Positions 8,665-17,231 of a DNA stretch of 64,000 bases are shown here, piece by piece. Source of the DNA: Gammaproteobacteria bacterium (lineage in GTDB: Bacteria > Pseudomonadota > Gammaproteobacteria > Steroidobacterales > Steroidobacteraceae); NCBI GenBank assembly GCA_018970145.1, contig JAGWWY010000001.1:372001-436000 (forward strand), in the 5' to 3' direction. The position numbers and the translations under genes are program-made. Positions within the stretch are counted from its first letter, which is position 1, and every line of letters starts with the position of its first letter. A model generated the notes under the pieces. The model worked only from the letters and a program-made list of their open reading frames with translations. It searched no databases and was not told the origin of the DNA.

Positions 8665-8692
8665 AGGATAGCGCAAATGTCCGGACATTCAA
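8665..8692 (-). promoter_or_regulatory. Promoter of the MmgE/PrpD-selD operon
   Basis: On the minus strand, TTGAAT (8692-8687) and TATCCT (8670-8665) are separated by 16 nt, giving a plausible sigma70 promoter. The palindrome at 8677-8688 fills the spacer and touches the -35, the usual position for a repressor. Confidence 0.5.
8677..8688. promoter_or_regulatory. Palindromic operator candidate, copy 2
   Basis: ATGTCCGGACAT, identical to the site at 204-215; here the symmetry extends to 14 bp (AATGTCCGGACATT, 8676-8689). It lies 45 bp before the GTG at 8631 and between the -35 and -10 of the predicted promoter. Two perfect copies, each heading one of two convergent operons, support a shared regulator. 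Confidence 0.65.
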
Positions 8693-8721
8693 CCCCTTTC
8701 GGGTTAGGCGGGATCTACTGC

Positions 8722-8727
8722 TAAACT
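8722..8727 (+). promoter_or_regulatory. -10 element, leaderless start of efflux lipoprotein gene
   Basis: TAAACT lies 7 nt before the ATG at 8735. An inverted repeat AACCC-N5-GGGTT (8691-8705) lies just upstream at about the -35 position and could be an operator for a metal-responsive regulator. Confidence 0.45.
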
Positions 8728-8734
8728 TCTGCAC

Positions 8735-10030
8735 ATGAACCCCGCGCGATGTCTCCTCATAGCGTTAAGCGCGTCGATGTCGGCTGGATGCGCGAACATC
8801 GACTGGCCGGCCGAGCGGTCTTTGGCCATGCGGTCGGTGGCGGCGCCATCGGACGAGGCAGTGGAGATCGGCCAGTTGCTGACAGCGCCACTCGACCGCG
8901 AGAGTGCGCTGCGAATCGCTCTCGCGCAGAGCCCCGCGATGCGCCGTTTGCTCGCGTTGCACGAGAGCGAGCTCAATTCGGCGGCCATGGCCGGGAGAAT
9001 TGCGAACCCGAGCTTCTCCTATGAGCGTCTGCGATCCTCTGAGGGACTCGATATCGAGCGCTGGCTCGCCTTCGGCGTATTCGATGTGTTGACGTTACCG
9101 CAACGCCGACGCGTCGCGGCAGCCGATATCGAAGCGGGTCGGGCGCAGCTCGCGACCGACGTGCTCGAGCAGATGACGGCGGTTCGTCGCAGCTGGGTGG
9201 AGGCCGTGGCAGCCGGTGAGAAACGGCGTTACGCGGAGCGAGTGCTCGCGAGTGCCGAAGCCAGTGCTGAACTGGCCGTCCGGATGGAAGCCGCGGGCAA
9301 TTTCAACCTTCTCGAGCGGGCCCGTCAGCAGAGCTATCAAGCCGATGCTCGATCGCGTCTGATCGTCGCACGGCAGCACGAGTTGGCCGCACGCGAATCT
9401 TTGGGGCGTCTGCTCGGTCTCGACGGGGATCAAATTCGCGTCCTTAAATTGCCGCCGCGATTACCAGACTTGCCGACCGCCCCGATTTCCGCACCGGATA
9501 TCGCGCGTGCCCTCACGGCGACCCGACTCGATCTGCGGCTCGCGAATGCGAAGTGGCGCTCTGCGGCGGCCGCGTACGGATTGACCCGTGTCACGAGTCT
9601 CACCGACGTGACACTCTCGTTGCGCGAGCAAGAGACTCGCGGTTTCGAGGTCGAGCTCGCGCTGCCGGTCTTCGATGCCGGTGATCTGCAGCGTGGCGCG
9701 GGACGCGCGCAGTTGCGTGCCGCCGCTGCCGAGTTGGAGCAGACGGCGTTGGTGGCGTCCTCCGATTTGCGAGTGGGTTACGGCGCGTACCGCAGTGCCT
9801 ATGACGATGCCGTACACCACCGGGACGTGCTCGTGCCGCTCCGTAAGGCGATGTCCGAGGAGACGCTGCTGCGATACAACGGCATGTTGCTTGGTGTATT
9901 CGAGTTGTTGTCCGACGCACGCGAACAGGTCGACACCGTGATCGCCGCCATCGAAGCGAGTGAGCGTTACTGGCTTGCCGAGGCGGATTTGCAGGCTTCG
10001 TTGCTCGGCAGACCCGGAGTAGAGCGATGA
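8735..10030 (+). CDS. TolC-family outer membrane efflux lipoprotein
   Basis: A 431-residue outer membrane efflux protein with two repeats of the OEP domain, long alpha-helical segments rich in Ala, Arg and Glu, and a lipoprotein signal (MNPARCLLIALSASMSAGC, predicted lipidated Cys about residue 19). Such proteins form the outer-membrane channel of tripartite pumps. The downstream gene, overlapping by ATGA, encodes a multicopper oxidase, so the pair most likely serves copper tolerance. No membrane fusion protein or RND pump is adjacent; the RND pair at 30.7-34.9 kb lacks its own channel gene and might use this one, though that is only a possibility. No Shine-Dalgarno sequence precedes the ATG, in keeping with a leaderless transcript. 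Confidence 0.85.
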   Translation: MNPARCLLIALSASMSAGCANIDWPAERSLAMRSVAAPSDEAVEIGQLLTAPLDRESALRIALAQSPAMRRLLALHESELNSAAMAGRIANPSFSYERLRSSEGLDIERWLAFGVFDVLTLPQRRRVAAADIEAGRAQLATDVLEQMTAVRRSWVEAVAAGEKRRYAERVLASAEASAELAVRMEAAGNFNLLERARQQSYQADARSRLIVARQHELAARESLGRLLGLDGDQIRVLKLPPRLPDLPTAPISAPDIARALTATRLDLRLANAKWRSAAAAYGLTRVTSLTDVTLSLREQETRGFEVELALPVFDAGDLQRGAGRAQLRAAAAELEQTALVASSDLRVGYGAYRSAYDDAVHHRDVLVPLRKAMSEETLLRYNGMLLGVFELLSDAREQVDTVIAAIEASERYWLAEADLQASLLGRPGVER

Positions 10031-11445
10031 CTTCCAGAAGACGGTTTTTCGAATTGGCGAGTTTGACGGGGGGTGCGGTCGCGGCAGCCACGGTCGCCAA
10101 AGCGGCGCTCGCAGCGTTGCCGGAACCGGTGATCGAAACGTCGCCGAATACCCGACCACCTTTGGAGCCCGCGTCAGGGCGTCCCTATCGGCCGGTGGTG
10201 ACACTCAATGGCTGGACGCTACCGTGGCGAATGAATCGCGGAATCAAAGAATTCCATCTGGTCGCCGAACCCGTGCAGCGCGAGTTCGCGCCTGGGTTCA
10301 AAGCCAACCTTTGGGGCTACAACGGTCAGAGTCCCGGTCCGACCATCGAGGTCGTCGAGGGGGACCGCGTGCGCATCTTCGTGACCAACAAGCTGCCAGA
10401 GATCACTTCGGTGCATTGGCATGGGCAGCGCTTGCCGTCGGGGATGGATGGCGTCGTCGGTTTGACTCAGCCGGGTATTCCGCCCGGCAAGACGTTCGTC
10501 TATGAATTTGTGGCGAGACGTCCGGGTACCTTCATGTATCACCCGCACGCCGACGAGATGGTACAAATGGCGATGGGAATGATGGGGTTTTGGGTCACGC
10601 ATCCGAAAAACAAGCACCCACTGATTGCCGATGTCGACCGCGATTTTTGTTTTCTATTGAGCTCGTTCGACATCGACCCGGGTAGCGCCACGCCAAAGAT
10701 CATGACCATGCTCGATTTCAACATCTGGTCGTGGAACAGCCGGGTCTTTCCGGGCATCGATCCTTTGGTGGTCCGCCATATGGATCGCGTCCGTGTTCGT
10801 ATCGGTAACCTCACGATGACGAATCACCCGATCCATCTGCATGGTCACGAGTTTCTGGTGACCGGCACCGATGGTGGACCGACGCCAACAACGACACGAC
10901 AGTACGAAGTCACCCAGGATATCGCTGTCGGTCAAATGCGGCAGATCGAGTTTTTGGCCGACGAGGAAGGCGACTGGGCGTTCCACTGCCACAAGAGCCA
11001 TCACACGATGAACGCCATGGGGCACGATGTCCCGACCATGATTGGCGTCAAGCAGGATGACTTGGCTGCCACGATCAATGATCTGGTACCGGGTTACATG
11101 GCGATGGGTGAGCGCGGTATGGATGAGATGTCGACCATGCGCATGCCGATGCCGAAGAACACCTTGCCGATGATGATGGGCGAGGGACCGTTCGGTGCCG
11201 TCGGCATGGGCGGCATGTTCAGCGTGGTCAAAGTGCGACGTGGTCAGAAACGCAATGACTACGCGGACCCGGGTTCCTATCGTCACCCGCCGGGCACCGT
11301 GGCCTACGAGTTCACGGGCAGCGCCCCGACCGTCTCGCGCGAATCCAGCGCCGGGGGCACGAGCCTACCGCTGCAGCAGCCGCTGCAAAACGCGCCCGAG
11401 ACCACCGTGAACGTCAGAAAGCCACACGGACACTCCGGGCACTGA
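10027..11445 (+). CDS. Tat-exported multicopper oxidase
   Basis: A 472-residue multicopper oxidase, probably periplasmic, that would oxidise Cu(I) or another metal or phenolic substrate with reduction of O2 to water. The N-terminus MTSRRRFFELASLTGG is a twin-arginine signal. All four copper-binding motifs are present in order: SVHWHGQRLP, MYHPHADEM, NHPIHLHGHEF and FHCHKSHHTMNAM. A methionine-rich stretch near the C-terminus (about residues 357-400, many MxM and GMGGM patterns) resembles Cu(I)-binding loops of CueO and CopA types. It overlaps the efflux lipoprotein gene by 4 bp. The arrangement of an OEP lipoprotein followed by a copper oxidase is familiar from copper-resistance loci in proteobacteria. 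Confidence 0.9.
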   Translation: MTSRRRFFELASLTGGAVAAATVAKAALAALPEPVIETSPNTRPPLEPASGRPYRPVVTLNGWTLPWRMNRGIKEFHLVAEPVQREFAPGFKANLWGYNGQSPGPTIEVVEGDRVRIFVTNKLPEITSVHWHGQRLPSGMDGVVGLTQPGIPPGKTFVYEFVARRPGTFMYHPHADEMVQMAMGMMGFWVTHPKNKHPLIADVDRDFCFLLSSFDIDPGSATPKIMTMLDFNIWSWNSRVFPGIDPLVVRHMDRVRVRIGNLTMTNHPIHLHGHEFLVTGTDGGPTPTTTRQYEVTQDIAVGQMRQIEFLADEEGDWAFHCHKSHHTMNAMGHDVPTMIGVKQDDLAATINDLVPGYMAMGERGMDEMSTMRMPMPKNTLPMMMGEGPFGAVGMGGMFSVVKVRRGQKRNDYADPGSYRHPPGTVAYEFTGSAPTVSRESSAGGTSLPLQQPLQNAPETTVNVRKPHGHSGH

Positions 11446-11475
11446 TCTCTTGGCGTCTCCGCAGCCTTGAGTCGG

Positions 11476-11481
11476 TATCAT
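11476..11481 (+). promoter_or_regulatory. -10 element, leaderless start of aceE
   Basis: TATCAT lies 7 nt before the ATG at 11489. The intervening bases (CTCCCGC) hold no Shine-Dalgarno sequence. Confidence 0.45.
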
Positions 11482-11488
11482 CTCCCGC

Positions 11489-14146
11489 ATGAATCTGCCT
11501 GAGGACATCGACCCGCAAGAAACGCGGGAGTGGTTGGACGCACTGCGAACCGCCGTGGCGAGCGGCGGTCGCGAGCGCGGTTTGTACTTGCTCACACAAT
11601 TGGAGCAAGAAGCTCAGCGCCTCGGTGTCATGGCGCATGTCATGCCGTACTCGGCTTACCAAAACAGCATTCCGCTCGACGAGCAGGCCATTCATCCGGG
11701 CGATGTGGCGCTGGAAGAGCGGTTGACGGCGATCATGCGTTGGAATGCCCTTGTCATGGTGGTTCGGGCGAACAAGGCTTACGGTGAGCTTGGCGGACAC
11801 GTGGCGACATACGCCTCGGCGGCCGAGATTTTTGAGACCGGATTGCATCATTTCTTTCGCGGTCCTGACGCACAAGGCGGTGGCGATCTCGTCTTCTTTC
11901 AGCCGCACTCGGCACCTGGCATTTACGCGCGTGCCTATCTTGAAGATCGGCTCACCGAAGAACAGCTCGCCCGATATCGACAGGAAGTCGGTGGCGGTGG
12001 ACTGTGTTCGTATCCGCACCCCTGGCTGATGCCGGATTTCTGGCAATTCCCAACCGGCTCGATGGGGATAGGTCCGATCAATTCGATCTACCAAGCGCGG
12101 TTCTTGCGCTACCTGGATCATCGTGGTTTCGCCGATACGTCGCAGCGACGCGTGTGGGGTATTTTCGGTGACGGCGAGATGGACGAGCCGGAATCGGTCG
12201 CGGCGTTGACCCTGGCTGCGCGCGAGCAGCTCGATAATCTTACGTTCATCATCAACTGTAACCTGCAGCGACTCGATGGCCCGGTGCGCGGCAACGGTCA
12301 GATCATTCAAGAGCTCGAGGCGCTGTTCACCGGTGCCGGCTGGAACGTCATCAAGGTATTGTGGGGCTCCGATTGGGATGCTTTGTTCGCGCGTGATAAG
12401 AATCACGCGTTGCTCAAAGCGTTCTCGCAGACCGTTGATGGGCAGTATCAGACCTTGGGTGCTAATGACGGAGCCTACAATCAGGAAAAATTCTTTGGTC
12501 TCGATCCGGAGTTGCGCGCACTCGTTGCCCATATGTCCTTGGCCGAGATCGATGCGCTGAAGCGCGGCGGTCACGATCCGCGCAAACTTTATGCGGCGTT
12601 CGCTGCGGCGGCAGCCCATCGTGGTCAACCGACGGTGATCCTGGCCAAGACCAAGAAGGGGTATGGCATGGGTCGTGCGGGAGAGTCTCGCATGACGGCC
12701 CATCAAGAAAAGAAGCTCGATGTCGACGCCTTGCTCGAGTTCCGCGATCGCTTCGACTTGCCGCTCACGGACGCGCAGGTGACCGAATTGCAGTTCTACA
12801 AGCCACCGGATGACAGCGTGGAGATGCGCTATCTGCGTGAGCACCGTGCTGCCCTCGGCGGCCCGCTGCCGCAGCGCCGAAGTGCTGCGAGTGGGTTGGC
12901 GGTGCCATCGCTCGACAGCTACGCGCAATTTGCACTGGAGGCCGACGGCAAGGAGATGTCGACGACCATGGCGCTTGTGCGCCTGATGGGTAACCTGCTG
13001 CGCGACCGAACGCTCGGTCCGCGTCTCGTACCGATCGTGGCCGATGAGGCGCGTACCTTCGGCATGGCAAGTCTCTTTCGGCAAATCGGCATTTACTCGC
13101 CACTCGGTCAGTTGTACGAGCCGGAAGACGCCGGGTCGTTGCTCTCCTACCGCGAGAGCCGCGACGGACAGTTGCTCGAAGAGGGGATCACCGAAGCGGG
13201 TGCGCTCTCTTCGTGGGTGGCCGCAGCGACGAGCTACAGCGTGCACGGTGTCACGCTGTTGCCACTCTACATCTACTACTCGATTTTCGGTTTCCAGCGC
13301 GTCGGTGATCTTATTTGGGCGGCTGCCGATCAGCGCGCTCGAGGCTTTTTGGTCGGAGCGACCTCGGGCCGTACGACTTTGGGTGGTGAGGGTTTGCAGC
13401 ATCAGGACGGGTCCAGTCATCTAGTGGCAGCGACGATTCCCAACTGCCGTGCCTACGATCCCGCCTTCGCCGGCGAACTCGCCGTGATTCTCGATTACGG
13501 TGCGCGGCGTTTGTTGGAGCAGCAGTGCGACGAGTTCTACTACCTCACCGTCATGAACGAAAATTACCCACAGCCATCGCTACCCTCGGGTGCTGCTGAA
13601 GGGGTCATCCGTGGAATGTATTGCCATGACCGTTTCGATGCGGATGCGGCAGTGCCGATTCGTTTGCTCGGTTCAGGCGCGATCTTGCGAGAGGTCCTTG
13701 CGGCGGCCTCGCAGCTAGCCAAAGATTTTGGCATCGCCAGCGAAGTGTGGAGCGTGACTAGCTACAGCGAGCTTGCGCGTGAGGCTGCCGAGTGCGAACG
13801 TTGGAACCGCCTGCATCCGCTCAAGGCTGCGCGCACGAGCCACCTCGAAAGCTGCCTCGTCGGCAGTGCTCCGATCGTCGCGGCAAGTGACTATGTTCGA
13901 GCCGTGCCACAGATGCTCGCCAGCTACCTGCCCGGTCGTCGTTTCGTGACACTCGGCACCGATGGCTTCGGACGCAGCGATACCCGATCGGCCTTGCGCG
14001 GCTTTTTTGAGGTTGATCGCGCGAGTATCGTGTTGGCGGCTCTGCAGTCGCTCGTCGATGCGGGCGTTGTGGAGCGCGCACGCTTGGCCGAAGCCCTCGA
14101 ACGGTTGCAGCTGCCTACCGAGAGTCGTCCGAGCTGGCGTCGATAA
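11489..14146 (+). CDS. aceE: Pyruvate dehydrogenase E1 component, homodimeric type
   Basis: AceE is the thiamine-diphosphate-dependent E1 subunit that decarboxylates pyruvate and acetylates the lipoyl domain of E2. The 885-residue length and whole-length motifs match: the TPP-binding segment GDGEMDEPESVAALTLAARE near residue 225-245 ending in NCNLQRLDGPVRGN, and the conserved LGGEGLQHQDGSSHL in the middle domain. No aceF (E2) or lpd (E3) follows; the next gene is convergent putA. It is thus a stand-alone E1. It may be a second copy, or work on another 2-oxo acid such as 2-oxobutyrate, as shown for the E1 paralogue MdeB of Pseudomonas putida. Sequence alone does not decide between these. Confidence 0.92.
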   Translation: MNLPEDIDPQETREWLDALRTAVASGGRERGLYLLTQLEQEAQRLGVMAHVMPYSAYQNSIPLDEQAIHPGDVALEERLTAIMRWNALVMVVRANKAYGELGGHVATYASAAEIFETGLHHFFRGPDAQGGGDLVFFQPHSAPGIYARAYLEDRLTEEQLARYRQEVGGGGLCSYPHPWLMPDFWQFPTGSMGIGPINSIYQARFLRYLDHRGFADTSQRRVWGIFGDGEMDEPESVAALTLAAREQLDNLTFIINCNLQRLDGPVRGNGQIIQELEALFTGAGWNVIKVLWGSDWDALFARDKNHALLKAFSQTVDGQYQTLGANDGAYNQEKFFGLDPELRALVAHMSLAEIDALKRGGHDPRKLYAAFAAAAAHRGQPTVILAKTKKGYGMGRAGESRMTAHQEKKLDVDALLEFRDRFDLPLTDAQVTELQFYKPPDDSVEMRYLREHRAALGGPLPQRRSAASGLAVPSLDSYAQFALEADGKEMSTTMALVRLMGNLLRDRTLGPRLVPIVADEARTFGMASLFRQIGIYSPLGQLYEPEDAGSLLSYRESRDGQLLEEGITEAGALSSWVAAATSYSVHGVTLLPLYIYYSIFGFQRVGDLIWAAADQRARGFLVGATSGRTTLGGEGLQHQDGSSHLVAATIPNCRAYDPAFAGELAVILDYGARRLLEQQCDEFYYLTVMNENYPQPSLPSGAAEGVIRGMYCHDRFDADAAVPIRLLGSGAILREVLAAASQLAKDFGIASEVWSVTSYSELAREAAECERWNRLHPLKAARTSHLESCLVGSAPIVAASDYVRAVPQMLASYLPGRRFVTLGTDGFGRSDTRSALRGFFEVDRASIVLAALQSLVDAGVVERARLAEALERLQLPTESRPSWRR

Positions 14147-14161
14147 CTGCGGCGGCTGAAC

Positions 14162-17100
14162 TCAGTTGAGCGTCAGTAGCGCGGTGTTGCCGCCGGTCGC
14201 CGTCGTGTTGATGGTCAACATGCGCTCGCTCGTGAATCGAGCGAGATAGTTCGGCCCCCCAGCCTTGGGGCCGGTACCCGAGAGCCCCGTGCCGCCAAAG
14301 GGTTGCACGCCAACTACGGCACCGATCATGTTGCGATTCACATAGACGTTTCCGGCCAACGTGCCCTCAAAAATCAGGCGTCGCGTTCCATCGAGTCGTG
14401 TCTGGACGCCGAGCGTCAAACCGTAGCCATTCGCCCGCAAATCATCGAGTAGTTGCGGCAGCTCGTCGATCCGATAGCGCAGCACATGCAGAACAGGCCC
14501 GAACGCTTCGCGATCGAGCGCGCCGACCGAGTCGATTTCGATCAGCGCAGGGGAAACGAAGCGATCCTTCGGCACCGAGCCGGTATTCGAGGTGGTTGCG
14601 ACGCGTTTGCGCAAGCGGCCACGCTGACACATGCGCTCGATATGCCGCTCGAGATCGGTTGCGGCCGACGCGGTGATCACCGGCCCGACATCGACCGTCA
14701 GATCCTTTGGATCGCCGACGATGAGCGTATCCATGGCGCCTTCTAGCATTCTCAGGATGCGATCGGCGCTCTCGGCTTGCAGACACAGCAATCGCAGTGC
14801 CGAGCAACGTTGACCCGCACTGCCGAATGCTGAGTTCAGCACATCGTCGACAACCTGCTCGGGCAGTGCCGTGGAATCGACGATCATGGCGTTGATGCCA
14901 CCGGTTTCGGCGATCAGTGGCAGGATCGCACCCTCGCGTGCAGCCAGCGCTCGGTTTAGCCATTGCGCGGTTAGGGTTGAGCCGGTGAAGACGACACCGG
15001 CCAACATCGGTTGTCGCAGCGCGATATTGCCGAATTCTTTGCCTACCATCGGCACAACGTGCAGCGCATCACGCGGCACGCCGGCGCGATACAAGAGGTC
15101 AGTCATCGCCAGCGCGACTTCGGGAGTCGTCTCGGCGGGTTTGGCGACAACGGTGTTACCGGTGACCAGCGCAGCGACGATCTGACCCGTAAAAATCGCC
15201 AGTGGAAAATTCCACGGGCTGATGCAGCACCAGATCCCGCGCGGAACATGGCTCAATTCGTTCCGCTCGCCGGTGGCGCCATCCAGAACGATCGCTTGTC
15301 CTTGCAGCTGTCGCGCGGCTATCGCGTAGTAGCGACAGAAGTCGATAGTTTCACGAATTTCGGCGATCGCATCGCCGGCGGTCTTGCCGGCCTCTTGCAC
15401 GAGCAAGGCGAGAAAAACATTGCTCGATTGATCGAGCAGGTCCGCTGCTCGCTCGAGGATCTCGGCGCGAACATCGACCGGTCGGCGACGCCACTCAGGA
15501 AGAGCGAGACTCGCGGTGCGAAAGGCCGCCCCGACGACAGCGGGAGTGACGTAACGACTAACCGCTGAGGGCAGATTTAGTGTGTTTCGCACGCACTGCT
15601 GAATTTCTTCGAGGTTTGAGCGACGGCCGAAATCGACCCCTCGAGAGTTCAGTCGTGCCGTGCCGTAAAGGTGCATCGGCAGCGGGATGCGATCATGTTC
15701 GACGTTGGCGAGCGCCTCGATTTCACCGACGGGATCCGAGACCACTTGCTCCACGGGTACGCGCTCGTCCATGAACCGATTGACGAAGGACGTGTTGGCG
15801 CCATTTTCGAGTAAACGACGCACGAGATAGGCGAGCAGATCGGCGTGGGGACCGACTGGCGCATAGACTCGGACGCGCGGCAGATCGGATAGCTGCCGTC
15901 GAGCCTCGTCGTAGAGCAGACTCCCCATGCCGTGCAGCCGCTGGAATTCGAAATCGACGGCACTACCGATGGCTTCGCGGCGCGCCCTCGCTAAACCGAG
16001 AACGGCCGCGATGGTGTGCGCGTTATGCGTGGCGAATTGCGGATAGATTCGATCGGATCTTGCGAACAAGGCGCGCGCGCAAGCGAGGTACGACACATCG
16101 GTCGAGCACTTGCGGGTATAGAGCGGATACTCGGCGTGCCCGCGCTCTTGCGCACGCTTGATTTCGCTGTCCCAATACGCTCCTTTTACCAACCGCACCG
16201 CCAAAGCGCGCCCATGCGATCGCGACAATTCTGCGACGTGATCAATGACCGCCATCGCGCGACGTCCATAGGCTTGAACCGCCAGACCAAGGCCGGGCCA
16301 GTCGCGGGTTGCCGGATCCCGGGTCATGGCGGCGAAGATCTCGAGTGAAATCTCGAGACGGTCTTGTTCCTCGGCATCGACGGTGAGACCAATACCGAGC
16401 GCCGCCGCCGAACGCGCTAGCTCGAGCGCACGGGGAATCAATCGTTCTTGCACCCGGTCGCGTTGGATGGCCGAGTAGCGCGGGTCGAGCGCCGAGAGTT
16501 TGATCGAGATCGACGATCGTTCATGCAGCGATCCGTCCCCGCGACGCCCGATTTGTTCGATCGCAGCAACATACGACTCGTAGTAGCGCCGGGCGTCCTC
16601 GTCGGTACGAGCGCCTTCGCCCAACATGTCGAAGGAGCACAGTGCGAGACCTCCCTCGGTTGCAGACCGTTGTAATGCCTCTTCGATACTGCGCCCGACC
16701 ACGAATTCGCTGCCGATGATTTTCATCGCCCGTCGCAGCGCTTGACGTACCAACGGTTCGCTCGCGCGCTGCGTCAGACGACGCAACCAGCCCGTAGCGT
16801 CGCTGCGCAGTTCATCGGGCAAGTCAATCAGACGACCCGTCAACATCAAGCCCCAAGTCGATGCGTTGACGAAGAGCGAGTCGGAGCGCCCCGAGTGGGA
16901 GTCCCAGTTGCCGCTCGCGAGCTTCTCTGCGATCAAGCGATCGGCGGTATCGTCATCCGGGATGCGCAGCAAGGCCTCCGCTAGGCACATTAGGGCGATG
17001 CCCTCCTGGTTGGAGAGGCCAAACTCCTGCAAGAACGCATCGAGGTAGGGCCTCTCGTTGGCGCGAGTTCTGGCGCCCTCGACCAAACTGCGTCCGATCT

Positions 17101-17194
17101 GGAGGGCGACCTGCCGCTCGGTCAGAGAGAGCGGGGTGCCCAAGGCGGCCAAGTCCTGAGCTTCCGAGCGCGGGATGGTAGAAATAAACGTCAT
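14162..17194 (-). CDS. putA: Bifunctional proline dehydrogenase / P5C dehydrogenase, short form
   Basis: PutA oxidises proline to pyrroline-5-carboxylate and then to glutamate. The proline dehydrogenase barrel is marked by KGAYWDSEIKRAQERG, TRKCSTDVSYLACAR, FATHNAHT and FQRLHGMG, and the aldehyde dehydrogenase part by SPWNFPLAIFTGQ, a LIAETGGIN general-base region and FGSAGQRCSALR with catalytic Cys. At about 1010 residues it matches the minimal PutA class, lacking both the N-terminal ribbon-helix-helix repressor domain and the long C-terminal domain. It therefore cannot repress its own gene. ATG 17194 is preferred over ATG 17203 because the latter overlaps a CATAAT -10 box lying exactly 7 nt before 17194. 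It diverges from the desaturase gene. Confidence 0.93.
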   Translation of the reverse strand: MTFISTIPRSEAQDLAALGTPLSLTERQVALQIGRSLVEGARTRANERPYLDAFLQEFGLSNQEGIALMCLAEALLRIPDDDTADRLIAEKLASGNWDSHSGRSDSLFVNASTWGLMLTGRLIDLPDELRSDATGWLRRLTQRASEPLVRQALRRAMKIIGSEFVVGRSIEEALQRSATEGGLALCSFDMLGEGARTDEDARRYYESYVAAIEQIGRRGDGSLHERSSISIKLSALDPRYSAIQRDRVQERLIPRALELARSAAALGIGLTVDAEEQDRLEISLEIFAAMTRDPATRDWPGLGLAVQAYGRRAMAVIDHVAELSRSHGRALAVRLVKGAYWDSEIKRAQERGHAEYPLYTRKCSTDVSYLACARALFARSDRIYPQFATHNAHTIAAVLGLARARREAIGSAVDFEFQRLHGMGSLLYDEARRQLSDLPRVRVYAPVGPHADLLAYLVRRLLENGANTSFVNRFMDERVPVEQVVSDPVGEIEALANVEHDRIPLPMHLYGTARLNSRGVDFGRRSNLEEIQQCVRNTLNLPSAVSRYVTPAVVGAAFRTASLALPEWRRRPVDVRAEILERAADLLDQSSNVFLALLVQEAGKTAGDAIAEIRETIDFCRYYAIAARQLQGQAIVLDGATGERNELSHVPRGIWCCISPWNFPLAIFTGQIVAALVTGNTVVAKPAETTPEVALAMTDLLYRAGVPRDALHVVPMVGKEFGNIALRQPMLAGVVFTGSTLTAQWLNRALAAREGAILPLIAETGGINAMIVDSTALPEQVVDDVLNSAFGSAGQRCSALRLLCLQAESADRILRMLEGAMDTLIVGDPKDLTVDVGPVITASAATDLERHIERMCQRGRLRKRVATTSNTGSVPKDRFVSPALIEIDSVGALDREAFGPVLHVLRYRIDELPQLLDDLRANGYGLTLGVQTRLDGTRRLIFEGTLAGNVYVNRNMIGAVVGVQPFGGTGLSGTGPKAGGPNYLARFTSERMLTINTTATGGNTALLTLN

Positions 17195-17201
17195 GCCGAA
17201 C

Positions 17202-17207
17202 ATTATG
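17202..17207 (-). promoter_or_regulatory. -10 element, leaderless start of putA
   Basis: CATAAT on the minus strand ends 7 nt before the ATG at 17194. It is separated by 12 bp from the divergent TAGAAT box at 17220. Confidence 0.5.
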
Positions 17208-17219
17208 CCGCCGCTCGGT

Positions 17220-17225
17220 TAGAAT
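17220..17225 (+). promoter_or_regulatory. -10 element, leaderless start of desaturase gene
   Basis: TAGAAT lies 6 nt before the ATG at 17232. The -35 region for this gene must lie within the first codons of putA. Confidence 0.5.
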
Positions 17226-17231
17226 GGACCT

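Noticed and set aside
11414..13420. Long antisense frame (668 codons) opposite aceE
   Set aside because: A mirror of high-GC codon bias; the translated sequence has no family features while the plus strand is clearly AceE.
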